Shown in pieces: positions 1-6,952 of a DNA stretch of 64,000 nt. Where the stretch lies: NCBI RefSeq assembly GCF_020012125.1, contig NZ_JAIFAG010000001.1, positions 4,464,001-4,528,000 on the forward strand, written 5' to 3'. Each line of letters opens with the position of its first letter. Position 1 is the stretch's first letter. The notes beneath the pieces are model-generated. The model searched no databases. It saw only the letters and a program-made list of their open reading frames with translations, and was not told where the DNA came from. The position numbers were made by a program, and so were the translations under genes. Origin of the DNA: Hymenobacter psoromatis (GTDB lineage: Bacteria > Bacteroidota > Bacteroidia > Cytophagales > Hymenobacteraceae).

Positions 1-449
1 ATCTGTGAGTCCAGCCGCGGAATCGACAGCGTAACGTCCGCACCGCTGGCCACCACGCTGTAGGGCGAGAACAGCGACTGCCCCAGGCCCGCGCCCAGGT
101 TGAAGTTGAAGCCGAGCAGCTGCGCGGCATTCGAGGCCTGCACCACGCGCTGACCGCGGGCACTGGTCGTATCCAGCGAGATAATGGCGCGCATGGCCTG
201 CGTCAGACGCGAAATCATCTTGCTGTCGCTGGCTGCCTGAATCTGCGAGCGCAGCGCATCGCGCACCACCTTGCCCGCCTGAGCCGCCGTCCCAAACTCT
301 GAGGCGTTTTCGCGGGTACGGGCCATGCTGGCCGCCCCCATGAACTTTGACTTATTGGAAGCCTGCTTCTGGCGCACGCTCCCATCCTTGGCGAACACCA
401 GGCCCCCTACGGTACCCTTGATGCCCAAAATACCCGTTTGCTGGGCCAT
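1..449 (-). CDS. Hypothetical protein, N-terminal part only
   Basis: The reading frame opens with ATG at 449 and stays open to the window edge, giving about 149 residues beginning MAQQTGILGIKGTVGGLVF. The N-terminus is Gly-rich and then basic (residues 20-50), with ARTRENASEFG near residue 45. I recognise this general pattern from uncharacterised Bacteroidetes proteins, but no function is known to me. There is no signal peptide and no obvious membrane segment. The gene is cut by the left edge, so length and C-terminal domains cannot be judged. It is read toward the left edge, like the nuclease gene behind it. Confidence 0.7.
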   Translation of the reverse strand, partial: MAQQTGILGIKGTVGGLVFAKDGSVRQKQASNKSKFMGAASMARTRENASEFGTAAQAGKVVRDALRSQIQAASDSKMISRLTQAMRAIISLDTTSARGQRVVQASNAAQLLGFNFNLGAGLGQSLFSPYSVVASGADVTLSIPRLDSQ

Positions 450-505
450 GATGAAAAAGAATTAAGTGAGAAGATATATCCGGCTGCTTTCGTTAGCGGC
501 TCCGT

Positions 506-1090
506 CTACCAGGTGCAGCCACCCCGGTAGCGCCGCTTTATTTCTGCTTTGAAGCCCCGCCACACATGCGGAGGCACCACGCCGCCCACGCCGCATTTCC
601 ACAGCCCCCGGCCCGCCCGCTGGGCGCTGGCCTGCTCGGCCACGCGGCCCGCTACCCGGCGCGTCGGGTCCCAGGCCCACGCCCAGCCGCGCACCACCAG
701 CAGCGAATCCAAGGCCACGCCGCCCGGCCGCGCCGGCGTCACTACCCGCAGCCCGGCCAGCGTGCGCCCGTAGAGGTCGATGCCCTGCCGCGTCAGCCAC
801 ACCTGCTGCCCGCGCAGCAAGAGCGTCACCGAGTCGGCCGCCTCCCGCCCGAAGGGCTGGCTTAGCTCGGGCGCATCCACGCCCCGCAGGCGCACCCGCA
901 CCGGCTGGCCACCGGTCAGCACCTCGTAGGTGTCGCCATCCAGCACCCGCACCACCCGGCCCGGCTCAGCAGCCAGCGGCGTACCCCCCAGAGCAGTATT
1001 TCCACCGCTGGCCGGTGAAGTGTATTCCAATCCGAAACCAGATGCAACTACTAGCAACCACCCACTGACATACAATGCTTTAGCTTTCAT
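506..1090 (-). CDS. Secreted staphylococcal-nuclease-like (thermonuclease) protein
   Basis: The 194-residue product starts with a hydrophobic stretch (about residues 5-22) that fits a signal peptide, then an SNase-type barrel. Visible family motifs are VRVLDGDTYEV (about 47-57), VRLRGVDAPE (about 65-74, carrying the Arg, Asp and Glu of the active site) and DLYGRTLAG (about 105-113, carrying the second catalytic Arg). All catalytic positions known from staphylococcal nuclease appear present, so it is probably an active Ca2+-dependent phosphodiesterase exported across the inner membrane. The C-terminus is rich in Arg, Trp and Gly. Substrate (nutrient DNA/RNA or defence) cannot be told from sequence. 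Confidence 0.9.
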   Translation of the reverse strand: MKAKALYVSGWLLVVASGFGLEYTSPASGGNTALGGTPLAAEPGRVVRVLDGDTYEVLTGGQPVRVRLRGVDAPELSQPFGREAADSVTLLLRGQQVWLTRQGIDLYGRTLAGLRVVTPARPGGVALDSLLVVRGWAWAWDPTRRVAGRVAEQASAQRAGRGLWKCGVGGVVPPHVWRGFKAEIKRRYRGGCTW

Positions 1091-1160
1091 GGCACGAACC
1101 TACCAGCCGCTTTGCGGCGTTGTATATTCGTCTGTCTCAACCGCCCCAACCAGTCCCAGA

Positions 1161-1355
1161 ATGCCCCAGATTTGCATCTACCCCAAGGAGGCTGCCCAGC
1201 TTACCGGCACCGGCTACGACGCGGGCAAGCGCCTCCTGCAGCGCATCCGCACCCAACTCCGCAAGCCCGCCCGCGCCTACGTTTCCGTCACCGAGTTCTG
1301 CGCCTACACCCGCCTGCCCGAGGCCGAGGTTCAAGCCGCCTTGAACCGTAGCTAA
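1161..1355 (+). CDS. Small helix-rich hypothetical protein (possible DNA-binding fold)
   Basis: A 64-residue protein begins MPQICIYPKEAAQLTGTGY. The pattern (KEAAQLTG, then a basic helix RLLQRIRTQLRK, then VSVTEFCAYTRLPEAEVQAAL) resembles small Bacteroidetes proteins with a helix-turn-helix-like arrangement. I know no defined function for them. The frame stays open upstream, but ATG 1161 is chosen because the residues before it are low-complexity and unlike a protein start. It stands alone, divergent from the nuclease gene. Confidence 0.6.
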   Translation: MPQICIYPKEAAQLTGTGYDAGKRLLQRIRTQLRKPARAYVSVTEFCAYTRLPEAEVQAALNRS

Positions 1356-1498
1356 AGGCACCCTAAAGCCACTCTCAAAGCACCCTCAGTCAGTCACTCC
1401 ACGCCTGTTACTTTCGTTGAATCTTGTTTTCAGGCCAGAATCCGTCCTCACATTCTTTGTCACAGAATTACCCATTGTCTAAAAACAGAATCCGGTTC

Positions 1499-2020
1499 AT
1501 GTGCTACCCGCAGACTGAACCACCCGCGCATTTTGTCACGGAGATTGTCTCTGTATTTCAGAAGCATCTTGATGCAGTAGGCACGCTTGATTTGGAAAAA
1601 GGCCTTTCCAGCGATGCTGTGCTTGCCGTACTGCGTGAGGATTTAGTACTACTGGGTTTTGCAGTTGAAGCAAGCAAACGCTCAACAGACAAAATTGCAC
1701 GTCCGGTATTTTTTGGGGAAAACGGTGTTCCCAGCCTACGCTATGAGATTGATGCTTTTCACAGTGGCTGGCGGTGTGGCCTGGAGATTGAAGCTGGACG
1801 GGCATGGATGGGTAACGCCGTTTATCGGGACCTTATCCAAGCTTTGGTAATGGTCGAAGTAGACACACTGGTATTGGCCGTACCCAACGCATACCGCTAT
1901 AGTACTGGTGGAAAGAACGTTGTAAGCAAGGACTACGAAAATACCGTATCGGTGGCAAGTGCTTTATACGGCCACTCCCGTATGCGCCTACCATACAACC
2001 TGGTAGTAATTGGTTACTAA
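1499..2020 (+). CDS. Possible PD-(D/E)XK restriction-endonuclease-like protein
   Basis: ATG 1499 gives 173 residues; an in-frame TTG at 1424 would add 25. The centre reads YEIDAFHSG...LEIEAGRAWMGNAVYRDLIQ, an Asp followed by a Glu-x-Glu/Ala-Gly-Arg strand, which fits the core of the PD-(D/E)XK nuclease fold. After it come VDTLVLAVPNAYRY (strand) and a C-terminal LPYNLVVIGY strand. Codon use is clearly more AT-rich than in neighbouring genes, which suggests recent acquisition, and the gene sits directly downstream of the convergent tyrosine recombinase. No methyltransferase is next to it. The nuclease call is inference from motif pattern only. Confidence 0.55.
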   Translation: MCYPQTEPPAHFVTEIVSVFQKHLDAVGTLDLEKGLSSDAVLAVLREDLVLLGFAVEASKRSTDKIARPVFFGENGVPSLRYEIDAFHSGWRCGLEIEAGRAWMGNAVYRDLIQALVMVEVDTLVLAVPNAYRYSTGGKNVVSKDYENTVSVASALYGHSRMRLPYNLVVIGY

Positions 2021-2031
2021 ACCATTACCAG

Positions 2032-3351
2032 CTATGCCGGCTCGCTGTCGTACCACTCACCAAGTATTTTCTGCCAGGCATCCAGCACCGCCGGGGCCAG
2101 TAGCCGGGCCTTGTCCTTGGCGTAGCGGTCGGTCACGTCTTCCTCGGCGTGCCCGAGCACCAGCTTGGCCAGCGCCTTGTTGCCGCTACTCACCTGCTTG
2201 AGCAGCGTGCCCGCTGTATGCCGCGCCGTGTGGGTGCCGATAACCTGCCAGATAGGCCGCCAGTTGTGGACCACTTTACCACCCGTAATCAGCCGGTCGT
2301 CCCATTCCCGCGTGAGGCCCGCCGACTGCGCAATCTCTTTAATCCAGTCGCCGCGCTGCTGCCAGGTACGGGCCGGAAACCGCCAGCCGCGCCGTTCCCC
2401 GATTTTTACCGCGATGGGCGGGAGCGGTACTGCCGCGTCATTGCCCGTTTTTCCCTGCGCGTGGAGCAGCGCGGGCACCTGGCTACCATCCGCCAGGGTA
2501 AGGGTAATCCGCTCGCGCACGTCGAACTTTTCAAGGTCCTCATACCGCCGCCCGCTGAATAGTTGAAACAGCCACCGGTCCCGCTCCTCCGCCAGGCCCT
2601 CCGAAGTCGGCCGCCACTGAATAAGCTTGCGCACCTCCTCAATTTCCAGGTCCAGCTGCGGTGCGTTCTTGGCCGAGTATTGCAGCCACGGCATATCCGC
2701 CTTCTCACCCAGCTGCTCGAAGCATTTGCGCAGCCCGGTAAAATGCACCTTGATGGTTGCGTCCGACTTCTGCAGGTCCAGCAGGTGCTGCAAGTATTCC
2801 TTGGCCACCTTCTGCGTCACCTGCTCCGGCCGCAGGTCGGGTTGCCAGCTTTCCATCATCGTGGCCAGCTGGTCGTACTTGCGCAACGAGTCCTTGCCCA
2901 AGTTGCGGTTCTCGGCCTTCCACTCGTCCAGCACCTCCCGGAAGGTGCGGCTGGTCACCACCGGCGCAGGGGCCACAATTTTAGCTTTCGCATCAGGGAA
3001 CAGCGCCGCCAGTAGGGCTGCCTTCTCTACCTTCTGAAAGGGAGTTAGGTCGAAGAGCCGGTAGAACGCATCGGTAATGTCCTTCTCCCAATCGCTCAGC
3101 CGGGAATTGATGTTCACGTAGTCCTCGTGCCCCCGCAGCACCCGCCCGGTGCCGACGTGCCACAGTTCCTCAGGCTCACCATTTTTGCCAATGCGCTGGG
3201 GCAATACCCGCTCCCCGGTAGGCTCCTGAATCTCCTGCCCGTGCCAGCGGGCCGTAAGCCGCAGCGGGCAAAAGCCCTGCTTATCCGCCTCCGCCAGCCG
3301 CGGATGCAGGCGCACACTGATTTTCCGCTTGAAAGAAGTCGTCCGGTTCAT
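2032..3351 (-). CDS. Tyrosine-type site-specific recombinase/integrase
   Basis: A 439-residue protein with the domain order of Bacteroidetes phage-type integrases: an N-terminal Arm/AP2-like basic region (1-90), a SAM-like core-binding domain (about 135-225) and a C-terminal catalytic domain. Visible catalytic motifs are FSGRRYEDL (Arg near 266), HTARHTAGT (His-x-x-Arg near 374) and VLGHAEEDVTDRYAK (active Tyr near 407). Its start lies 160 nt from the 3' end of tRNA-Asn, the classic position of an integrase next to its attachment site. It probably moves an element extending leftward, possibly beyond the window. Confidence 0.92.
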   Translation of the reverse strand: MNRTTSFKRKISVRLHPRLAEADKQGFCPLRLTARWHGQEIQEPTGERVLPQRIGKNGEPEELWHVGTGRVLRGHEDYVNINSRLSDWEKDITDAFYRLFDLTPFQKVEKAALLAALFPDAKAKIVAPAPVVTSRTFREVLDEWKAENRNLGKDSLRKYDQLATMMESWQPDLRPEQVTQKVAKEYLQHLLDLQKSDATIKVHFTGLRKCFEQLGEKADMPWLQYSAKNAPQLDLEIEEVRKLIQWRPTSEGLAEERDRWLFQLFSGRRYEDLEKFDVRERITLTLADGSQVPALLHAQGKTGNDAAVPLPPIAVKIGERRGWRFPARTWQQRGDWIKEIAQSAGLTREWDDRLITGGKVVHNWRPIWQVIGTHTARHTAGTLLKQVSSGNKALAKLVLGHAEEDVTDRYAKDKARLLAPAVLDAWQKILGEWYDSEPA

Positions 3352-3410
3352 ACGTCAGGCTTTGCAGCGTCGCCCTGGCTTTCGCCTCGGTTTCCGCCCT
3401 GGTTTAGAAC

Positions 3411-3418
3411 CAAAGATA
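3411..3418 (-). promoter_or_regulatory. -7 promoter element TATCTTTG for the integrase
   Basis: A perfect match to TAnnTTTG on the minus strand, ending 59 nt before the integrase ATG. Confidence 0.5.
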
Positions 3419-3473
3419 GCCGACGACAACCGAACTACCAACCCAGAATATGCCCTTACAGCCTGGAAACGAA

Positions 3474-3502
3474 GAATGCCCATCGGTTATCGATGGGCAT
3501 TC
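3474..3502 (-). terminator. Hairpin downstream of tRNA-Asn
   Basis: A perfect 12-bp stem (3474-3485 with 3491-3502) and a 5-nt loop, starting 10 nt beyond the tRNA 3' end. A T-rich but broken tract follows on the minus strand. It is probably the tRNA terminator, and could also be part of the recombinase attachment region. Confidence 0.55.
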
Positions 3503-3511
3503 CAGGTAAAG

Positions 3512-3585
3512 CGCTCCCTCCTGGGCTCGAACCAGGGACCCTCTGATTAACAGTCAGATGCTCTAACCGGCTGAGCTAAGGAAGC
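3512..3585 (-). tRNA. tRNA-Asn (anticodon GTT)
   Basis: Read on the minus strand, the cloverleaf has acceptor GCTTCCT paired with AGGGAGC (one G-T pair), D arm with AGCTCAG...GAGC, anticodon stem TCTGA/TCAGA around loop CTGTTAA, and a T arm with GGTTCGAGCCC. The anticodon is GTT (Asn). CCA is not encoded. It is a likely integration target for the adjacent recombinase. Confidence 0.95.
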
Positions 3586-3616
3586 TAATTCATCCGAAAC
3601 CGGCGCTTTCGGGCTG

Positions 3617-3624
3617 CAAAGATA
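3617..3624 (-). promoter_or_regulatory. -7 promoter element TATCTTTG for tRNA-Asn
   Basis: A perfect TAnnTTTG match on the minus strand, 31 nt before the tRNA 5' end. Confidence 0.5.
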
Positions 3625-3691
3625 GAAAGAGTATTTTTGAAATACCAATTTTTCGCGGAGAATTTGCCGCTTTTTTAGCGGTGGCAAGTGC

Positions 3692-4147
3692 TTAGTTCGT
3701 GATTGATAGTAGGCTGCCGTTCAAATTAGTACTATACTGCCGGAGCGGGCGCGGGGCGGGGCCGCCCGTTATCTGCCCCTGGAGGCTGAATTGCGAGGTG
3801 CAGCAACTGTCCTTAAAGAACAGGTGTGAGCTACGGTCGAGCGTGACTGTAGCGCAACTGCTGAGCGGCTGGTAAGGGCAGTTGCGCTCAAAAGCCAGGT
3901 AGGTAGAAGCGTTCTGGCGCACTACGTAAATGCCCTTGATACCGCCCTGCCCGTTGGCGCTGCCGGGCGGGATGGTCACTACCCCGTTATCAAAGCGCAG
4001 GGCCTTGTTTTGCTGGTCCAGCAAATCGAGTTGCACGTTGACGGGCACCGTGGGAATGAGCTGGTTATTAGGAGAAGCCGGGGACGACGAGTTGCAGGCG
4101 GCCAGCAGCCCGCCGCCCAGTAAGCCCAACAGAACGAAGCGCATCAT
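3692..4147 (-). CDS. Lipoprotein with a Rieske-like fold lacking Fe-S ligands
   Basis: A 151-residue lipoprotein: hydrophobic signal with lipobox LLAAC (Cys near 18), then a Ser/Asn/Pro linker. The second half follows the pattern of Bacteroidetes Rieske-type proteins: ERNCPYQPLSSC, then SCCTSQFSLQGQITGGPA and PRPLRQY. In a true Rieske protein the ligands are C-x-H and C-x-x-H; here the first box is CPY and the second CCTS, so both histidines are missing. It is therefore probably a structural relative unable to bind a normal [2Fe-2S] cluster, anchored in the envelope. Function unknown. It is followed on the same strand, 80 nt upstream, by ftsY. Confidence 0.72.
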   Translation of the reverse strand: MMRFVLLGLLGGGLLAACNSSSPASPNNQLIPTVPVNVQLDLLDQQNKALRFDNGVVTIPPGSANGQGGIKGIYVVRQNASTYLAFERNCPYQPLSSCATVTLDRSSHLFFKDSCCTSQFSLQGQITGGPAPRPLRQYSTNLNGSLLSITN

Positions 4148-4227
4148 AAAAAGAAAGGCAATAGTGGCTGGCGGAACGCCCAGCGACCAGTCATTAGTTT
4201 ACCCGGCCGCCGTTTTTTTGCGCAACG

Positions 4228-5205
4228 CTACTTTTTGAACAGAGAATTGACGAACGTGTGGCGGTCGAAAAGCTGCAAGTCCGTCATTTTTTCGCCTACC
4301 CCAATGTAACGCACTGGGATGCTGAACTGGTCCGAAATGCCAATCACTACCCCCCCCTTGGCCGTGCCATCGAGCTTGGTAATAGCCAAGGCCGATACCT
4401 CGGTGGCGCGGGTAAATTCCTTGGCCTGCAAAAAAGCATTCTGACCCGTGCTGCCGTCGAGTACCAGCAGCACCTCATGTGGCGCTTCGGGGATGACCTT
4501 CTGCATCACGCGCTTGATTTTGGTTAGCTCATTCATCAGGTTCACCTTGTTGTGCAGGCGGCCGGCCGTGTCAATGATAACCACGTCGGCCCCCGTCTCC
4601 ACCCCCTGCTTCACGGCATCGTAAGCCACGGAGGCGGGGTCGGTGTTCATGCCGTGCGAGACGACGGGTACGCCCACCCGCTGGCCCCACACAATGAGCT
4701 GGTCCACGGCGGCAGCCCGAAACGTATCGGCCGCGCCGAGTACTACCTTCTTGCCGGCACTGTGGAAGCGGTGCGCCAGCTTGCCGATGGTCGTGGTTTT
4801 GCCTACCCCATTCACGCCCACCACCATAATCACAAACGGGTGATCGGGACTATCGGGCCGGTCCAAGATGGCCCTGGAGCCGGTGCTGTCGCCGTGCGCA
4901 TCGAGCAAGCCCACAATCTCCTCGCGCAGAATGCGGTCCAGCTCATTGGTGCTCACGTACTTGTCGCGGGCCACGCGCTGCTCGATGCGGTTAATGACTT
5001 TCACCGTGGTATCGATACCCACATCGGCGTGCACGAGCAGCGTTTCGAGGTCGTCGAGCACGGCCTCGTCCACGGTGCTTTTACCCACCACGGCCTTGCT
5101 GAGCTGGTCGAAGAAGCTGGTCTTGGTCTTCTGCAAGCCCGCGTCGAGCGCCTGCTGCTGCTCCTTATTTTCCTTGTCTTTCTTAAAAAAGTCGAAGAGG
5201 CCCAT
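4228..5205 (-). CDS. ftsY: Signal recognition particle receptor FtsY
   Basis: A 325-residue SRP GTPase that docks ribosome-SRP complexes at the membrane for cotranslational insertion. The start MGLFDFFKKDKE gives the short amphipathic N-terminal helix usual in Bacteroidetes FtsY. The N domain is four-helical (about 20-110). G-domain motifs are GVNGVGKTTTIGKL (P-loop, about 126), DTFRAAAVDQL, IDTAGRLHNK and TKLDGTAKGG. ATG 5205 is preferred over in-frame upstream codons, which lie in a G-rich tract and an interspersed repeat. It lies downstream of the rpmB-rpmG-DUF4295 cluster on the same strand, but a strong hairpin separates them. Confidence 0.97.
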   Translation of the reverse strand: MGLFDFFKKDKENKEQQQALDAGLQKTKTSFFDQLSKAVVGKSTVDEAVLDDLETLLVHADVGIDTTVKVINRIEQRVARDKYVSTNELDRILREEIVGLLDAHGDSTGSRAILDRPDSPDHPFVIMVVGVNGVGKTTTIGKLAHRFHSAGKKVVLGAADTFRAAAVDQLIVWGQRVGVPVVSHGMNTDPASVAYDAVKQGVETGADVVIIDTAGRLHNKVNLMNELTKIKRVMQKVIPEAPHEVLLVLDGSTGQNAFLQAKEFTRATEVSALAITKLDGTAKGGVVIGISDQFSIPVRYIGVGEKMTDLQLFDRHTFVNSLFKK

Positions 5206-5258
5206 GAGGGTAGGGTAGGGGGGTAGGGGGTAGGAATGAAGAATGTAGAATCCCCTGG

Positions 5259-5363
5259 AACGGTCACGCTGAGCTTGTCGAAGCATCTCTACCGCTTCAT
5301 CTATATCGTTGAATAGCTCATATGAGGCGGTAGAGATGCTTCGACAAGCTCAGCGTGACCGTT
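5259..5363. repeat. Interspersed palindromic repeat, family A copy 1
   Basis: Perfect 37-bp inverted arms at 5259-5295 and 5327-5363 with a 31-nt loop. The arm contains GCTGAGCTTGTCGAAGCATC, nearly shared with copies at 10.5 and 27.3 kb. It lies between ftsY and the terminator of the ribosomal protein cluster. Confidence 0.85.
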
Positions 5364-5395
5364 CTGGTAAATCAATCAGCCATTCTATAAACACG

Positions 5396-5425
5396 AAAAA
5401 AGTCCCACGAAGGTGGGACTTTTTT
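5396..5425. terminator. Bidirectional rho-independent terminator
   Basis: An 8-bp stem AGTCCCAC/GTGGGACT with loop GAAG, flanked by A5 on the left and T6 on the right, so it works on both strands. On the minus strand it ends the rpmB-rpmG-DUF4295 transcript before ftsY. Confidence 0.8.
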
Positions 5426-5447
5426 GCTTCATCAGCGGTGAGGCAGC

Positions 5448-5606
5448 TTATTTGTTACCGGCCAGCGCTTCCTGCACTTTATCCACGGGCACCATTTCCT
5501 CCTTGAAGGTATAGGCCCCGGTCTTCTCCGAGCGCACGGCGCGAATGATTTTCGCCCAGTCTTTACCGGTCGCCGTTTTCAGCGTTGCTACTACTTTCTT
5601 AGCCAT
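5448..5606 (-). CDS. DUF4295 family small basic protein
   Basis: A 52-residue protein beginning MAKKVVATLKTATGKDWAKI and ending VQEALAGNK. It matches the Bacteroidetes-specific DUF4295 family, found next to rpmG and rpmB, and is presumed ribosome-associated although its exact role is not established. It starts 8 nt after the rpmG stop, so the two are almost certainly co-transcribed and translationally close. Its high Lys content fits RNA contact. Confidence 0.9.
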   Translation of the reverse strand: MAKKVVATLKTATGKDWAKIIRAVRSEKTGAYTFKEEMVPVDKVQEALAGNK

Positions 5607-5614
5607 GACTCAGG

Positions 5615-5797
5615 TTATTTAATTTCCTTGTGAACAGTCATTTTGCGCAGAATCGGGTTGAATTTCTTCAGCTCGATGCGCTCGGGGGTGTTCTTCCGGT
5701 TCTTGGTGGTGATGTAACGTGAGGTGCCCGGCATACCTGAGTTTTTATGCTCGGTGCACTCCATGATAACCTGCACCCGGTTTCCTTTCTTGGCCAT
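5615..5797 (-). CDS. rpmG: 50S ribosomal protein L33
   Basis: A 60-residue large-subunit protein beginning MAKKGNRVQVIMECTEHKNS, with the typical RYITTKNRKNTPERIELKK core and a basic C-terminus. Only one Cys is present, so this is the zinc-free (C-minus) form rather than the four-Cys form. ATG 5797 is selected by homology; the frame remains open upstream. A perfect -7 element lies 38 nt upstream, so rpmG and DUF4295 may have their own promoter in addition to read-through from rpmB. Confidence 0.97.
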   Translation of the reverse strand: MAKKGNRVQVIMECTEHKNSGMPGTSRYITTKNRKNTPERIELKKFNPILRKMTVHKEIK

Positions 5798-5835
5798 CGT
5801 GACGGGAGGGGGATTAGTTTTTGATTTTAGGACTG

Positions 5836-5843
5836 CAAAGGTA
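5836..5843 (-). promoter_or_regulatory. -7 promoter element TACCTTTG for rpmG
   Basis: A perfect TAnnTTTG match on the minus strand, 38 nt before the rpmG ATG. Confidence 0.55.
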
Positions 5844-5953
5844 CGGCTTTTTTCCTGAAGTGTACAAGCCAGCCACACGCTACCGCGCTAAAAGCCAGCC
5901 CGGCAGCGCCATGCGCCGAGTCAGAAAAACGGGCCCGCGGCTTTGCGTGGCAG

Positions 5954-6193
5954 TTAGTAGGAGATGAAGCCCTGTTCCTTGGCCTTCTTCAAGGTGGCCA
6001 TAATGCCATTCTTGTTGATGGTGCGGATGGTAGAGGTCGCTACTTTCAGGGTTACCCAGGCATCCTGCTCGGGGATGTAAAAGCGCTTTTTCTGCAAGTT
6101 GGGGTAGAACTTACGCTTGGTCTTGTTATTGGCGTGCGATACGTTGTTACCAACGCGGGTGCGCTTGCCGGTCAAATCACAAACTCGGGCCAT
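5954..6193 (-). CDS. rpmB: 50S ribosomal protein L28
   Basis: A 79-residue protein with the L28 signature MARVCDLTGKRTRVGNNVSH followed by NNKTKRKFYPNLQKKRF and a C-terminal region ending EQGFISY. It is a structural component of the large ribosomal subunit. It is the first gene of the cluster rpmB-rpmG-DUF4295, with 156 nt before rpmG, a conserved Bacteroidetes order. Only one N-terminal Cys is present, so no zinc ribbon. Confidence 0.97.
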   Translation of the reverse strand: MARVCDLTGKRTRVGNNVSHANNKTKRKFYPNLQKKRFYIPEQDAWVTLKVATSTIRTINKNGIMATLKKAKEQGFISY

Positions 6194-6314
6194 GATATCG
6201 AAGGGTTAGATGATGCTATTCCGAAACGGGCCGCAAATATCGGCAAAATTCAGCTAAATACCAAATTAGCTGAGAATGAGGGAGGACAACGGGCTTTGTG
6301 CGAATTCCTCCTCC

Positions 6315-6485
6315 CTAACCCTCCGATTTCCGCCACGGGCAGTGACGACAGCCGCTGCCGCAGCAAAAGCCGCGGCGGCGGTGGTACTGCTCGGTGAAAA
6401 CCATATATCCCTCGGGGGTGAGATAGTAGTCGCCGGGCAGCAGGGGTAGGGCCGCAAAAGTGGCCAATCGCGGGTCATCGGCCAT
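6315..6485 (-). CDS. DUF5522 small Cys-rich protein
   Basis: A 56-residue protein, MADDPRLATFAALPLLPGDY at the start and GFCCGSGCRHCPW near the end. The CC-x-x-x-C-x-x-C pattern matches the DUF5522 family of Bacteroidetes and could bind zinc or an Fe-S centre. Function is not known. The start overlaps the 3' end of the RidA gene by 11 nt, which points to coupled translation, so the protein may be functionally linked to RidA. ATG 6485 is the start that preserves the DUF5522 N-terminus. Confidence 0.78.
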   Translation of the reverse strand: MADDPRLATFAALPLLPGDYYLTPEGYMVFTEQYHRRRGFCCGSGCRHCPWRKSEG

Positions 6486-6861
6486 CGGGCAGGGCGGCGA
6501 TGCACTCGATTTCGACCAGCGCTTCCAGCGGCAGCCGCGAGACCTCCACGGTGGTGCGGGCCGGCCGGTGCGCGCCAAATACCTCGGCATACACGGCATT
6601 CATGCGGGCAAAATCGGCGAAGTTTTTCAGGAAGACGGTAGTTTTTACCACGTCGGCCAGGCTCAACTGACGGCTGGCGAGCACCGTGTTCAGGTTGTAC
6701 AGCACCTGGCGGGTCTGCTCCTCAATGGTGGTGGCCTCGATGCGCATGGTGGCCGGCACGAGGGGCGTCTGGCCCGAGCAGAAGACGAAGCCGCCCGCCG
6801 CAATGGCTTGGGCGTAGGGGCCTACGGCCTGCGGCGCGTCGGGGTGGTGAAGCGTTTGCAT
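6475..6861 (-). CDS. RidA family 2-iminobutanoate/2-iminopropanoate deaminase
   Basis: A 128-residue trimeric-barrel protein that would hydrolyse reactive enamine/imine intermediates released by PLP enzymes. Family features are AVGPYAQAI and FCSGQTPL near the N-terminus, and RPARTTVEVSRLPL containing the substrate-carboxylate-binding Arg near residue 100, followed by ALVEIECIA. ATG 6861 gives the normal family length; the frame is open upstream but with low-complexity sequence. It is divergent from the PLP enzyme gene rocD (91 nt apart), which fits detoxification of PLP by-products. Confidence 0.92.
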   Translation of the reverse strand: MQTLHHPDAPQAVGPYAQAIAAGGFVFCSGQTPLVPATMRIEATTIEEQTRQVLYNLNTVLASRQLSLADVVKTTVFLKNFADFARMNAVYAEVFGAHRPARTTVEVSRLPLEALVEIECIAALPDGR

Positions 6862-6919
6862 AGGGCGTAAAGATAAAAGCCGGCCGCCGCCCGACCCGAA
6901 ACGACCCGTGCGTTGTTCG

Positions 6920-6927
6920 TAACTTTG
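6920..6927 (+). promoter_or_regulatory. -7 promoter element TAACTTTG for rocD
   Basis: A perfect TAnnTTTG match 25 nt before the rocD ATG. Confidence 0.5.
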
Positions 6928-6952
6928 ACTCACCCACTTACCTATCCTGCCC

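Noticed and set aside
4552..5226. Long open frame antisense to ftsY (224 codons)
   Set aside because: The opposite strand encodes a clear FtsY with all GTPase motifs; the antisense product is His/Val-rich without any recognisable pattern, as expected from GC-rich shadow frames.
5205..5235. Telomere-like GGGGTAGGG tract
   Set aside because: As a telomere or plasmid end it makes no sense inside a bacterial gene-dense region; the same motif is spread all over the window, so it was kept only as an over-represented word.
5259..5363. CRISPR-like repeats
   Set aside because: The repeats are single inverted pairs scattered between genes, without regularly spaced direct repeats or cas genes.
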